From: Ottowia flava | Lineage (GTDB): Bacteria > Pseudomonadota > Gammaproteobacteria > Burkholderiales > Burkholderiaceae_C | Length of the DNA: 64,000 nucleotides | Assembly (NCBI RefSeq): GCF_008017535.1 | Contig: NZ_VRUA01000003.1 | Location: forward strand, 333,750-397,749 | Direction of reading: 5' to 3' | In this document: positions 1 through 9,718 of the stretch, piece by piece | Position numbering within the stretch: position 1 is the first letter of the stretch | How the letters are laid out: every line of letters begins with the position of its first letter | The notes under the pieces: model-generated | What the model was told of the DNA's origin: nothing | The model's database searches: none | What the model saw: only the letters and a program-made list of their open reading frames with translations | Made by a program: the position numbers and the translations under genes

Positions 1-66
1 CTACGGGGCGCCTCCCACGATGAAAGGGTGCGGCGGTCGGGCGGCTGGCGCGGCCCGATGCGGCGT

Positions 67-273
67 TTATTTGGTCAGGATCAGCTTGCCGAGCTTGGTG
101 GCCTGCAGGCGGTAGACCGAGCCGTTGTGGCTGATCTCGATCGCCTTGCGGCCCTGCAGCAGCTGGTCGCTGGGCATGGGCGCGGCGGCGGGCGCCGCTT
201 CGGGCTGCGCACGCGCGGCAGGGCGGGGCATGCGCAAGGTGGTGGTCGACACGGGTGCGGACGAGAGGCTCAT
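67..273 (-). CDS. hemP: HemP-family hemin uptake protein
   Basis: 68 residues. The C-terminal half carries the HemP signature: a GR(K)xIxI-H-G-xYxLxxTxxGKLILTK pattern running to the last residue. The N-terminal 35 residues are Ala/Pro-rich and probably disordered. HemP proteins are small and are encoded next to haem or siderophore uptake genes; in Burkholderia a HemP homologue is reported to act in regulating haem receptor expression. It is the last gene in the window of the bfd-tonB-exbB-exbD run, 15 bases after exbD, so it is probably co-transcribed under the Fur-controlled promoter at 2655-2684. A TonB-dependent haem receptor would be expected just beyond the left edge but is not visible. 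Confidence 0.88.
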   Translation of the reverse strand: MSLSSAPVSTTTLRMPRPAARAQPEAAPAAAPMPSDQLLQGRKAIEISHNGSVYRLQATKLGKLILTK

Positions 274-288
274 GAGGGGTCTCCGGGG

Positions 289-705
289 TCAGGGCGCCGT
301 TTTGGGCTCGGTCACGAAGCCGATCTTCTTCAGGCCGGCCTGCTGTGCGGCGGCCATGGCTTGCGCCACGCGCTCGTAGCGCACGTCGCGGTCGCCGCGG
401 ATGTGCAGGTCGGGCTGCGGCTGCTTGGCGGCTTCGGCCTGCAGGCGCGGGGCCAGCTGGTCGTCGGCGATCTTTTCGTCGCCCAGCGCGTAGCTGCCGT
501 CGGCCTGCACCGTCAGGTTGACGGTTTCGGGCTTGATCAGCTCCTTCTCGTTGCTGGCGCGCGGCAGCTCGACGTTGACCGCGTGCTTCATCACCGGCAC
601 GGTGATGATGAAGATGATGAGCAGCACGAGCATCACGTCGATGAACGGGACCATGTTGATCTCGCTCATCACCTCGTCGTGCTCGTCGGCGATGAATCCG
701 GCCAT
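289..705 (-). CDS. exbD: ExbD, proton-channel subunit of the TonB energising complex
   Basis: 138 residues, the usual ExbD length. A short cytoplasmic N-terminus (EINMVPFIDVMLVLLIIFII) leads into a single membrane helix with the essential Asp in VPFIDVMLVLL. A periplasmic domain follows, ending in a conserved region with a D-RY-xV pattern. ExbD works with ExbB in the inner membrane to couple the proton gradient to TonB, which drives outer-membrane iron and haem receptors. The ATG at 705 sits 14 bases after exbB. A longer reading frame runs upstream through exbB but is a frame shadow. Confidence 0.95.
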   Translation of the reverse strand: MAGFIADEHDEVMSEINMVPFIDVMLVLLIIFIITVPVMKHAVNVELPRASNEKELIKPETVNLTVQADGSYALGDEKIADDQLAPRLQAEAAKQPQPDLHIRGDRDVRYERVAQAMAAAQQAGLKKIGFVTEPKTAP

Positions 706-719
706 GGTGTGTGCTCCGA

Positions 720-1436
720 TCAGGCTTTCTTCATCGGCACCACGCGGGCGTCCGCCTGGCTGGCGGTCACGCGGGCACCGGTGACGTAGTAGGCGTGCAG
801 GTCGTGCGCGAAGCGGCCCAGCTTGGCCAGGATGTGCTTGTTGCCGCGCACCAGCGCGTTGTAGCCGAGCACCGCGGGGATGGCCACCGCCAGGCCCAGC
901 GCGGTCATGATCAGCGCCTCGCCGATCGGGCCGGCCACCTGGTCGATGCTGGCCTGGCCGGCCTGGCCGATGCTCATCAGCGCGTGGTAGATGCCCCAGA
1001 CGGTGCCGAACAGCCCGACGAAAGGCGCGGTGGAGCCGACCGAGGCCAGGATCGCCAGGCCCGCCTGCAGGCGGCCGGTGGCGTTGTCGATGCTGTTGCG
1101 CAGGGCGCGCGAGATCCAGTCGCTGGCGTCCAGGCTGTCGTGCAGCTGCGCCTTGGTGGCGCGGTGGTGGGCGGCGGCTTCGCGGCCTTCCACCGCCAGT
1201 TCGCGGAACGGGTTGCGGTCGGCGTCGCCCAGCTTGTTCAGCCCTTCGGCCATGTCGGCCGAGTGCCAGAAGCTCTCGACGCGGGCGGCCTGACGCTTGG
1301 CGCGCATCACGTCCAGCGCCTTGATCAGGATCACCACCCACGAGGCCAGCGACATCAGCACCAAGGCCGCAAACACGCTGCGCGTCACCCAGTCGCCCTG
1401 GGCCCAGACGTGCGTCAATCCAAATTGCGAATTCAT
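720..1436 (-). CDS. exbB: ExbB, MotA/TolQ/ExbB proton-channel protein
   Basis: 238 residues from the ATG at 1436, which has GGAG eight bases upstream. A GTG nine bases earlier is possible but lacks that spacing. One N-terminal membrane helix, a cytoplasmic stretch, and two C-terminal helices with the family pattern around APFVGLFGTVWGI and ALGLAVAIPAVLGYN. It forms the pentameric inner-membrane channel with ExbD that energises TonB. Sits between tonB and exbD in the same transcript. Confidence 0.95.
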   Translation of the reverse strand: MNSQFGLTHVWAQGDWVTRSVFAALVLMSLASWVVILIKALDVMRAKRQAARVESFWHSADMAEGLNKLGDADRNPFRELAVEGREAAAHHRATKAQLHDSLDASDWISRALRNSIDNATGRLQAGLAILASVGSTAPFVGLFGTVWGIYHALMSIGQAGQASIDQVAGPIGEALIMTALGLAVAIPAVLGYNALVRGNKHILAKLGRFAHDLHAYYVTGARVTASQADARVVPMKKA

Positions 1437-1478
1437 CTCACTCACTCCAAAACGTCAAACTCTTGAATGCGGCGCCGC

Positions 1479-2216
1479 TCAGTCGGTCAGCTCGAAATTG
1501 ATCGGCACGTTGAACCACATCGCCTCGGGCACGCCATTGCGCGTGCCGGGCCGGTAGCGCCAGCGGTCGCGGGCGGTTTCCAGGGCGACCTGATCGAGCC
1601 GGTCGAAACCGCTGGAGCGCTGAATGCGCGCTTCCTGCGCGCGGCCGTCCGGGCCGATCAGCACACGCACGATCACGCGGCCGGTTTCGCCCAGCCGCTT
1701 GCTCATCGCCGGGTAGGGCGGGCGCGGGTTGTTCAGGTGGGCGGCGTTGGTCGACGGCTGCACCACCACTTCAGGCGCCGGCGCCGGTGGCGCGGGCGGG
1801 GCCGGCGGTGGGGGAGACGGCGGCGCCGGCACGGGTGCGGGGGCCGGTGGCGCGGCTTCCATGGCCGGGGCGGTGGGCGCGGCCTCCTGCACCGTTAGCG
1901 GCTTGGGGGCGGGCGCCGGGCGCGGCGCGGGTTTGGGCCGCGGGGCCGGAGCGGGCGCGACGCGCGGCTTGACCGGCTCAGGCGGTGGCGGCTGGACCAC
2001 CGGTGCAGGCGCGGGCGGCGCGGCAGGCGGCGGTGGCGGCGCGATGAACTCGGCCAGGATTTCGGCAGGCACCACCACTTCCACGGCGCGCTGCAGCAGG
2101 CCGTTGTTCAGCGCCCACAGGCCGATGCCGTGCATCAGCACGACACTGCCCACGATGGCGGCGTTGCGGCTGATGTGCGGCACGGTTGGGGAAGGGGCGG
2201 GCACGGAGGCGGACAT
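1479..2216 (-). CDS. tonB: TonB energy transducer
   Basis: 245 residues. One N-terminal membrane helix (about residues 18-38), a long Pro/Ala-rich periplasmic spacer with PAP, PPP and KP runs (about 55-150), then a TonB C-terminal domain with the RPPYP motif, the GRVIVRVLIGPDGR strand and the WRYRPGTRNGVPE end. It contacts TonB boxes of outer-membrane receptors and passes on energy from ExbBD. The proline-rich region gives strong false open frames on the other strand. Forty-two bases separate it from exbB. Confidence 0.95.
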   Translation of the reverse strand: MSASVPAPSPTVPHISRNAAIVGSVVLMHGIGLWALNNGLLQRAVEVVVPAEILAEFIAPPPPPAAPPAPAPVVQPPPPEPVKPRVAPAPAPRPKPAPRPAPAPKPLTVQEAAPTAPAMEAAPPAPAPVPAPPSPPPPAPPAPPAPAPEVVVQPSTNAAHLNNPRPPYPAMSKRLGETGRVIVRVLIGPDGRAQEARIQRSSGFDRLDQVALETARDRWRYRPGTRNGVPEAMWFNVPINFELTD

Positions 2217-2300
2217 TGTGGGCGAAAACAGGCAACCGGGGCCCGCCGGGCGGCAGGCTGTGACAGGTGTCAGGAAAAAGGCAGAAAAAGAGGGCGCGAC

Positions 2301-2381
2301 TCAGCGCCGAAGCACCCACCAGGTGGCGCCCGTCACCAGGGCAAGCGCCACGCAGGCGGCCCACCAGGCGCTGGCGCCCAT
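2301..2381 (-). CDS. 26-residue single-helix membrane protein, unknown function
   Basis: ATG at 2381 lies five bases after the stop of the bfd-like gene, and GGAG is about ten bases upstream, inside the end of that gene. The product begins MGASAWWAACVALALV and ends ATWWVLRR: a 20-residue hydrophobic helix with paired Trp at both ends and a positive tail. It sits in the 170-base gap between bfd and tonB, in the same orientation, so it would be co-transcribed with the iron operon. No family is recognised. Support is positional (coupling to the upstream stop, ribosome binding site) plus membrane-like composition; with only 26 codons, chance cannot be excluded. Confidence 0.45.
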   Translation of the reverse strand: MGASAWWAACVALALVTGATWWVLRR

Positions 2382-2386
2382 GGGGC

Positions 2387-2611
2387 TCAGACTCCCGCCA
2401 CTACGCCGGGCGCAGCCGGTGTTTGCAGGTGCAGCGCGGCCACGGGGTGGCTGGCGCTGCATTGTTCGACCAGTTCACGCGCGCAGCCTTCGCAGCGGCC
2501 GCAGCAAGTCGCCACACCCAGCTCAAGCTGGATGTCGTCAAAGCTCATTCCGGCGTGCGCCTGGCGCGTGATTTCGCGGTCGGAGACTCGGTTGCAGACA
2601 CAGACAATCAT
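2387..2611 (-). CDS. bfd: Bacterioferritin-associated ferredoxin-like [2Fe-2S] protein
   Basis: 74 residues from MIVCVCNRVSDREI. The four cysteines of the BFD/Fer2_BFD fold are present: CVC near the N-terminus and CCGRCEGC about 30 residues later. BFD reduces the iron core of bacterioferritin so that iron can be released, and is typically induced by iron starvation. The ATG at 2611 is preferred over an in-frame start 36 bases upstream because the fold begins directly at MIVCVC. It is the first gene after the Fur-boxed promoter. The Ala/Pro/Val-rich C-terminal 20 residues extend past the usual domain. Confidence 0.88.
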   Translation of the reverse strand: MIVCVCNRVSDREITRQAHAGMSFDDIQLELGVATCCGRCEGCARELVEQCSASHPVAALHLQTPAAPGVVAGV

Positions 2612-2654
2612 GGTCGAACAGCAGCCCTGAGGCAGGGTGAATCGCAATGTCGCT

Positions 2655-2684
2655 ATATTAAATGCGAGTCATTCTCATTGTCAA
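2655..2684 (-). promoter_or_regulatory. Sigma-70 promoter with Fur box in its spacer
   Basis: On the minus strand a -35 TTGACA (2679-2684) and a -10-like TAATAT (2655-2660) are separated by 18 bases. The spacer, 2661-2679, reads on the plus strand AATGCGAGTCATTCTCATT, an imperfect palindrome close to the Fur consensus. Iron-loaded Fur would block RNA polymerase directly. It lies 44 bases upstream of the bfd start and is oriented to drive bfd-tonB-exbB-exbD-hemP. The 217 bases between this promoter and the LysR gene (2685-2901) show no convincing gene. Confidence 0.8.
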
Positions 2685-2901
2685 CAACAATGATGGCGAT
2701 AGGGCGAAACATGGGGCGGTACGGGCCTGGGTGCCGCGCTCATCGTCTGGTTGATGCTGCCGGGGGGTCTGCCGCCGGTTGGCTGCCTGCCCATCCATCA
2801 GGAGAGGCAGCCGGGGTGCTTTCCCTTGACTGAAAACATAGGAAAATGCCGTGCCAGCGCAAGCCAGAATTGCGCGGGCAGCTAGCATTTCGATAGTATT
2901 T

Positions 2902-3825
2902 TCAGGCTCTGTGCAGGTGCGCACGGGCTTGCGCGTGCACCAGGGCCAGCAGCGCCTGTTGCGTGCGCGTGGCGGGACGGCGGGCGCTGACGGCGGTGAA
3001 CAGCGGAATTTCCAGCGCCAGCGCGCGTGGCGTGCGGATGCGGCGCAGCGTGAAGGCGTCCGGGCGTGGCGCACTCTCCACGGCGTGACGAGAGAGCACC
3101 GCGCAGCCGGCGCCGCCCGCGACCAGGTCGAGGATCGCCGGGACGCCGTCCACCTCCATCGCCACGTCCGGCTGCAGGCCGACGGCGGCCAGCGTGGTTT
3201 CCACGTGCATGCGGATCGCATTGGGCCGGCTGGGGATGACCAGCGGCAGGCGACTCAGCTCGCCCAGCGTGGCGTAGTCCGTGTCGGGGTCGGCAGGCGC
3301 CGCCGGGCCTGTGGCGCGCTCGACCAGCAGCAGTTCCTCACTGCACAGAGGGGTGATTTCCACTTCGGCCAGCGGTGTGGCGTTGTAGAGCACCGCCACA
3401 TCCAGTCGACCGGCGACCAGGCTTTCGACCATGCCGGTGGACAGGGCCTCGCTGATCGCCAGCCGCGCCTGCGGCAGCTCGGCGCGGAACGCCTGCATCA
3501 GCGGAACCGCCAGCACGCGCGCCACGCTCGGCGGCAGGCCGAGCGCCACGCGACCCGACAGGCCGCCGCGCAGGCGCGCCAACTCGTCGTGGGCGTGGGC
3601 GACCTGGTGCAGGATGCCGCGCCCGTGCTCCAGCAGCAGTTGGCCAGCCTCCGTCGGCTGGGCGCCGCGGCCGTGGCGCTTGAGCAGGTTCTGGCGCAGC
3701 TCCACCTCCAGCAGCCGGATCTGCCGGCTCAGCGCCGGCTGCGCCACGCCCAGCGCGGCGGCGGCCCGGGTGAAGCTGCCGAGTTCCGCCACGCGGACAA
3801 AGTACTCGATCTGGCGCAAATCCAT
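2902..3825 (-). CDS. LysR-family regulator, probably of the pmd operon
   Basis: 307 residues from MDLRQIEYFVRVAELGSF. The N-terminal winged helix-turn-helix (about 1-60) shows the family pattern FTRAAAALGVAQPALSRQI; the rest is a LysR substrate-binding domain. An in-frame start 72 bases upstream is less likely because LysR proteins begin at this MDLRQ position. It is divergent from the protocatechuate operon, and a palindrome in the shared promoter fits a LysR site, so control of pmd genes by an aromatic intermediate is a reasonable inference. The inducer is unknown. Confidence 0.85.
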   Translation of the reverse strand: MDLRQIEYFVRVAELGSFTRAAAALGVAQPALSRQIRLLEVELRQNLLKRHGRGAQPTEAGQLLLEHGRGILHQVAHAHDELARLRGGLSGRVALGLPPSVARVLAVPLMQAFRAELPQARLAISEALSTGMVESLVAGRLDVAVLYNATPLAEVEITPLCSEELLLVERATGPAAPADPDTDYATLGELSRLPLVIPSRPNAIRMHVETTLAAVGLQPDVAMEVDGVPAILDLVAGGAGCAVLSRHAVESAPRPDAFTLRRIRTPRALALEIPLFTAVSARRPATRTQQALLALVHAQARAHLHRA

Positions 3826-3832
3826 GTTTTGA

Positions 3833-3868
3833 ATAGCTGTATTTGAGCTATACCTGAATGATATAGCT
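3833..3868. promoter_or_regulatory. Putative LysR operator between regulator and pmdK
   Basis: ATAGCT (3833-3838) and AGCTAT (3846-3851) form an inverted repeat, equivalent to ATAG-N11-CTAT, the classic T-N11-A geometry of LysR sites. A further ATAGCT half-site follows at 3863-3868, as expected for an activation site. It starts 8 bases upstream of the regulator start and about 110 bases before pmdK. The block is AT-rich against a GC-rich background. Confidence 0.6.
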
Positions 3869-3960
3869 GCTAGTCCGGCCGATGGCTGGCACATCACGCC
3901 GGCGTCCGGACAATCGGGTCAGGTTCTACAAGCCGAGACGAGAAGAAGAAAGGGCGCGGC

Positions 3961-5424
3961 ATGCGCCCGGAGCGAGAAGGGAATCCCGCGGTGCAAGTCG
4001 GCGCTGCCATGAGCCTCGCAATTCGGAGACAGACCTTGAGCGCACCCGCCCACCCGGCCACCGACGTCGTCGACGTCCAGCAATTTCTCAACGAGCACCG
4101 GTTTTCGCCCTACCAGTGGGGCATCTTCGTGCTGAGCTTTCTGATCGTGCTGATGGACGGGTTTGACACCGCGGCCATCGGCTTCATCGCGCCTTCGCTG
4201 ATCAGCGAATGGGGCATCGACAAGCCCGCGCTGGCGCCGGTGCTCAGCGCCGCGCTGTTTGGCCTGGCCTTTGGTGCCTTGGGCGCCGGCCCGCTGGCCG
4301 ACCGCTTCGGCCGCAAATGGCTGCTGATCGGCGCGGTCACGCTGATGGGCGTGGCGTCGCTGGTGTCGGCCACCGCCACCAACCTGACCGAGCTGGAGAT
4401 TTACCGCTTCATCACCGGTCTGGGCCTGGGCGCGGCCATGCCCAATGCTGTCACGCTGATGAACGAGTACTGCCCGGACAGCAAGCGCTCGTTCATCACC
4501 AACAGCATGTTCTGCGGCTTCCCGATCGGCTCGGCCTTCGGCGGCTTCTTTGCGGCCTGGTTGATCCCGCACTACGGCTGGCGCAGCCTGTTGATCCTGG
4601 GCGGCATCGTGCCCTTGCTGCTGGTGGTGGTGATGCTGTTCGTCATGCCCGAATCGGTGCGCTTCATGGTCGTGCGCGGCGCGCCGGTGGAGCGCATCCG
4701 CAAGGTGCTGACACGCATCTCGGCCGACGCGGCGCGGGCCAGGGCTTTTGTCATGGGCGAGGTCAAGGGCGCGTTGGCGCCCTCCGAGCAAGGCAAGACC
4801 GGGCTCGGCCTGATTCTGTCGCGCCGCTACGTCGTGGGCACGGTGATGCTGTGGCTGGCCTACTTCATGGGCCTGGTCATCGTCTACGGCCTGGTCAACT
4901 GGATGCCGGTGCTCTTCAAGGAAGCCGGTATCGAGGCATCGCAGGCATCGATCATTGCGGCGCTGTTCCAGTTGGGCGGCATCGGTGCCATCTTCTTCGG
5001 CTACCTGATGGACCGCTTCAACGCCAACCGCATCATCGCCGCCGGCTATTTCCTCACCTGCCTGGCGGTGGGTCTGATCGGCCAGGTGGTCGGCTCGCCG
5101 CCGCTGGTGTTGGCCGCTGCGGTGTTCTTCGCCGGGCTGTTGATGAACGCCGCGCAGTCGTCCATGCAGGCGCTGGCGGCCGCCTACTACCCGACGGCCG
5201 GGCGCGCCACCGGCGTGGCGTGGACGCTGGGCATCGGCCGCTTTGGCGGCATCGCCGGGTCTTTTCTGGTGGCCGAGCTGGCGCGCCGCCACCTGCCGCT
5301 GCCCGAGGTCTTTATCCTCGTGGGTGTACCGGGGCTGATCGCGGCGGCCGCGCTGCTGATCAAGGACCGCTGCGCCCCCGACCCCGGCCAACCCGTTTTG
5401 GCGGCGCCTTCGGGCACCCATTGA
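3961..5424 (+). CDS. pmdK: Aromatic acid:H+ symporter (MFS), protocatechuate importer PmdK/PcaK type
   Basis: 487 residues if the ATG at 3961 is used; the ATG at 4009 (471 residues) is an equal alternative, since the family core starts near DVQQFLNEHRFSPYQW. About twelve membrane helices. The AAHS signatures are present: DGFDTAAIGFIAPSL in helix 1 and GPLADRFGRKWLL in the helix 2-3 loop. Members import protocatechuate, 4-hydroxybenzoate or related acids with protons. It is the first gene of the operon and precedes pmdE by 58 bases, as PmdK does in Comamonas sp. E6. Exact substrate is inferred from context. Confidence 0.88.
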   Translation: MRPEREGNPAVQVGAAMSLAIRRQTLSAPAHPATDVVDVQQFLNEHRFSPYQWGIFVLSFLIVLMDGFDTAAIGFIAPSLISEWGIDKPALAPVLSAALFGLAFGALGAGPLADRFGRKWLLIGAVTLMGVASLVSATATNLTELEIYRFITGLGLGAAMPNAVTLMNEYCPDSKRSFITNSMFCGFPIGSAFGGFFAAWLIPHYGWRSLLILGGIVPLLLVVVMLFVMPESVRFMVVRGAPVERIRKVLTRISADAARARAFVMGEVKGALAPSEQGKTGLGLILSRRYVVGTVMLWLAYFMGLVIVYGLVNWMPVLFKEAGIEASQASIIAALFQLGGIGAIFFGYLMDRFNANRIIAAGYFLTCLAVGLIGQVVGSPPLVLAAAVFFAGLLMNAAQSSMQALAAAYYPTAGRATGVAWTLGIGRFGGIAGSFLVAELARRHLPLPEVFILVGVPGLIAAAALLIKDRCAPDPGQPVLAAPSGTH

Positions 5425-5482
5425 TCTGGCACAAGCGCGCCGTGGGCGCGCTCTGCCAATTTCTTATCTTGCAGGAGACCCC

Positions 5483-6511
5483 ATGATCATCGATTGCCAC
5501 GGCCACTACACCACCGCGCCCAAGGCGCTGGAGAACTGGCGCAACCAGCAGATCGCCGGCATCAAGGACCCGGCCGCCATGCCCAAGGTAGCCGACCTGA
5601 AGATCAGCGACGACGAGCTGCGCGAATCGATCGAGACCAACCAGCTCAAGCTGATGAAGGAACGCGGGTCCGACCTGACCATCTTCAGCCCGCGCGCCAG
5701 CTTCATGGCGCACCACATCGGCGACTTCAATGTGTCCAGCACCTGGGCCGCGATCTGCAACGAGCTGTGCTACCGCGTCAGCCAGCTGTTCCCTGACCAC
5801 TTCATCGGCGCGGCCATGCTGCCGCAGTCGCCCGGCGTGGACCCGGCCACCTGCATCCCCGAGCTGGAAAAGTGTGTCAAGGACTACGGTTTCGTCGGCA
5901 TCAACCTGAACCCCGATCCGTCCGGCGGCCACTGGACCAGCCCGCCGCTCACGGACCGCATCTGGTACCCCATCTACGAGAAGATGGTCGAGTACGACAT
6001 CCCCGCCATGGTGCACGTCAGCACCAGCTGCAACGCCTGCTTTCACACCACCGGCGCGCACTACCTGAACGCCGACACCACGGCTTTCATGCAATGCCTG
6101 CAGGGCGACTTGTTCAAGGATTTCCCGACGTTGAAGTTCGTCATCCCGCACGGCGGTGGCGCGGTGCCCTACCACTGGGGGCGCTTCCGCGGCCTGGCGC
6201 AGGAGATGAAGAAGCCGCTGCTGCAAGACCACCTGCTGCACAACATCTTCTTTGACACCTGCGTCTACCACCAGCCGGGCATCGACCTGCTGACCAAGGT
6301 GATCCCGGTCGACAACATCCTGTTTGCCAGCGAGATGATCGGCGCCGTGCGTGGCATCGACCCGGAGACGGGCCACTACTACGACGACACCAAGCGCTAC
6401 GTGCAGGCCACCGCCAACCTGAGCGACGAAGAGCGCTACAAGGTCTACGAAGGCAACGCACGCCGCGTCTACCCGCGCCTGGACGCGGCGCTGAAGGCCA
6501 AGGGCCAGTGA
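5483..6511 (+). CDS. pmdE: 4-oxalomesaconate hydratase (LigJ/PmdE), amidohydrolase family
   Basis: 342 residues, very close over its whole length to the LigJ/PmdE type. The N-terminus MIIDCHGHYTTAPKALENW carries the HxH metal motif; further histidines lie at VHVSTSC and IPHGGGAVPYH. It adds water to 4-oxalomesaconate to give 4-carboxy-4-hydroxy-2-oxoadipate, the step between the lactonase and the aldolase of the protocatechuate 4,5-pathway. A good ribosome binding site (CAGGAG) precedes the ATG. Followed by a heptamer tandem repeat and a dispersed-repeat copy before pmdF. Confidence 0.95.
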   Translation: MIIDCHGHYTTAPKALENWRNQQIAGIKDPAAMPKVADLKISDDELRESIETNQLKLMKERGSDLTIFSPRASFMAHHIGDFNVSSTWAAICNELCYRVSQLFPDHFIGAAMLPQSPGVDPATCIPELEKCVKDYGFVGINLNPDPSGGHWTSPPLTDRIWYPIYEKMVEYDIPAMVHVSTSCNACFHTTGAHYLNADTTAFMQCLQGDLFKDFPTLKFVIPHGGGAVPYHWGRFRGLAQEMKKPLLQDHLLHNIFFDTCVYHQPGIDLLTKVIPVDNILFASEMIGAVRGIDPETGHYYDDTKRYVQATANLSDEERYKVYEGNARRVYPRLDAALKAKGQ

Positions 6512-6546
6512 GCGCAGGGCGCAGGGCGCAGGGCGCAGGGCGCAGG
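6512..6546 (+). repeat. Heptamer tandem repeat, five copies of GCGCAGG
   Basis: Five perfect head-to-tail copies of the 7-mer begin directly after the pmdE stop codon. Such arrays change copy number by slippage. This one lies in a within-operon spacer, so length change would alter spacing but not reading frame. Confidence 0.95.
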
Positions 6547-6578
6547 GTGTGGAGGCAGGGCTTGCCGTTTTCCGAATG

Positions 6579-6635
6579 AAATCGGCCTCTAGCCTTACAG
6601 CCACCTGCGCGACCAGCTCCTGTTTTTGAAGCATA
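6579..6635 (+). repeat. Dispersed intergenic repeat, copy 1 (forward)
   Basis: Runs from AAATCGGCCTCTAGCC through CCACCTGCGCGACCAGCTCC to a short AT-rich tail ending AGCATA. Forward here means the orientation with the GGCCT end first. Ends 15 bases before the pmdF start codon and lies right beside its ribosome binding site. Confidence 0.8.
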
Positions 6636-6649
6636 TTGGAGACTTGAAC

Positions 6650-7336
6650 ATGTACGAACTGGGTGTCGTTTACCGCAACATCGAGCGCACCGACGCGAAG
6701 ACCGCCGACGCGCTGGCCGAACTTGGCAGCGCCACCGTGCACGAAGCGATGGGCCGCGTCGGCCTGCTCAAACCCTACATGCGGCCCATCCAAGCCGGCC
6801 AGAAGGTCAGCGGCACCGCCGTCACGGTGCTGCTGCAGCCGGGGGACAACTGGATGATGCACGTCGTGGCCGAGCAGATCCGCCCCGGCGACATTGTCGT
6901 GGCTGGCGTCACCGCCGACTGCACCGACGGCTACTTTGGCGACCTGCTGGCCACCAGCTTCAAGGCGCGCGGCGCGCGCGCGCTGATCATCGACGCCGGC
7001 GTGCGCGACGTGCGCATGCTGGCCGACGAGATCCACTTCCCGGTCTGGAGCAAGGCCATCAGCGCCAAGGGCACGATCAAGGCGACGCTGGGCTCGGTCA
7101 ACATCCCGGTGGTCTGCGCCGGGCAGATCGTGCACCCGGGCGACGTCATCGTGGCCGATGACGACGGCGTGGTCTGCGTGCCGCGCGCGCTGGCCGCCAA
7201 GACGCTCGAAGCCGCTGCCGCGCGCGAAGCCAACGAAGGCGCCAAGCGCGCCGAATTCGCGTCCGGCACGCTGGGGCTGGACTACTACAAGATGCGCGAA
7301 GGCCTGGCCAAGGCCGGCCTGAAGTACATCGACTGA
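6650..7336 (+). CDS. pmdF: 4-carboxy-4-hydroxy-2-oxoadipate aldolase (LigK/PmdF), RraA-like fold
   Basis: 228 residues from [15 protein letters not shown], preceded by GGAGA eight bases upstream; an ATG 24 bases earlier lacks support. RraA-like/HMG-aldolase fold, with the conserved region around [20 protein letters not shown] and the [14 protein letters not shown] strand that binds pyruvate enolate and the divalent metal. It splits the aldol into pyruvate and oxaloacetate, the last step of the pathway. In operon between pmdE and pmdD (10 bases to the latter). Confidence 0.95.
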   Translation: MYELGVVYRNIERTDAKTADALAELGSATVHEAMGRVGLLKPYMRPIQAGQKVSGTAVTVLLQPGDNWMMHVVAEQIRPGDIVVAGVTADCTDGYFGDLLATSFKARGARALIIDAGVRDVRMLADEIHFPVWSKAISAKGTIKATLGSVNIPVVCAGQIVHPGDVIVADDDGVVCVPRALAAKTLEAAAAREANEGAKRAEFASGTLGLDYYKMREGLAKAGLKYID

Positions 7337-7346
7337 AGGAGCCGAC

Positions 7347-8279
7347 ATGAGCCAACCCACCACGGGTGACTTCACCAAGACCGCCGGCTGGCTGGACTGG
7401 TACGAAGGCCCGAGCAGGCCCACCTTCCAGCTGCCCGCTGGCGCCGTCGACGCGCATTGCCACGTGTTCGGCCCCGGTGCCGAATTCCCCTACGCGCCTG
7501 AGCGCAAGTACACGCCCTGCGACGCCAGCAAGGCGCAGCTGTTCGCCCTGCGCGACCACCTGGGCTTTGCCCGCAACGTCGTGGTGCAGGCCACCTGCCA
7601 TGGCGCCGACAACCGCGCCATGGTCGATGCGTGCGTTTCCAGCAACGGCCGCGCGCGGGGTGTGGCGACCGTCAAGCGCACCATCACCGACAGCGAACTG
7701 CAAGCCCTGCACGACGCCGGCGTGCGCGGCGTGCGCTTCAACTTCGTCAAGCGCCTGGTCGACTTCACGCCGCGCGACGAGCTGATGGAAATCGCCGGTC
7801 GCATCGCCAAGCTCGGCTGGCACGTCGTCATCTACTTTGAAGCGGTGGACCTGCCCGAGCTGTGGGACTTCTTCACCGCCTTGCCGACGACCATCGTGGT
7901 CGACCACATGGGCCGCCCCGATGTGACGCAGCCGGTGGACGGCCCGGAGTTCGAGCTGTTCGTCAAGTTCATGCGCGAACACCCCAACGTCTGGAGCAAG
8001 GTCAGCTGCCCCGAGCGCCTGTCCGTCACCGGGCCGAAGGCACTGAACGGCGAACAGAACGCCTACCGCGACGTCATCCCGTTTGCCCGCCGCATCGTCG
8101 AAACCTTCCCCGACCGCGTGCTGTGGGGCACCGACTGGCCGCACCCCAACCTGAAGGACCACATGCCGGACGATGGCCTGCTGGTGGACTTCATTCCGCA
8201 CATCGCGCCTACCGCCGAGCTGCAACGCAAGCTGCTGGTGGACAACCCCATGCGTCTGTACTGGCCCGAAGAGGCTTGA
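7347..8279 (+). CDS. pmdD: 2-pyrone-4,6-dicarboxylate hydrolase (LigI/PmdD)
   Basis: 310 residues, amidohydrolase-like fold. The N-terminal DAHCHVFGPGAEFPYAPERK motif, KVSCPERLS, and the C-terminal GTDWPHPN with the catalytic Asp are all characteristic. It opens the lactone ring of PDC to 4-oxalomesaconate or its tautomer. AAGGAG precedes the ATG. Sits 60 bases before the fused dioxygenase. Confidence 0.95.
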   Translation: MSQPTTGDFTKTAGWLDWYEGPSRPTFQLPAGAVDAHCHVFGPGAEFPYAPERKYTPCDASKAQLFALRDHLGFARNVVVQATCHGADNRAMVDACVSSNGRARGVATVKRTITDSELQALHDAGVRGVRFNFVKRLVDFTPRDELMEIAGRIAKLGWHVVIYFEAVDLPELWDFFTALPTTIVVDHMGRPDVTQPVDGPEFELFVKFMREHPNVWSKVSCPERLSVTGPKALNGEQNAYRDVIPFARRIVETFPDRVLWGTDWPHPNLKDHMPDDGLLVDFIPHIAPTAELQRKLLVDNPMRLYWPEEA

Positions 8280-9707
<1,428 letters not shown>

Positions 9708-9718
9708 GGCAGACTGAA

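Noticed and set aside
289..1341. Long 350-residue minus frame covering exbB and exbD
   Set aside because: Only its last 138 residues are ExbD; the rest is the wrong frame of exbB.
2685..2901. Short hydrophobic plus-strand reading frame near 2715-2790
   Set aside because: It has no start codon in a suitable place and a stop just upstream; overlaps no recognised family.
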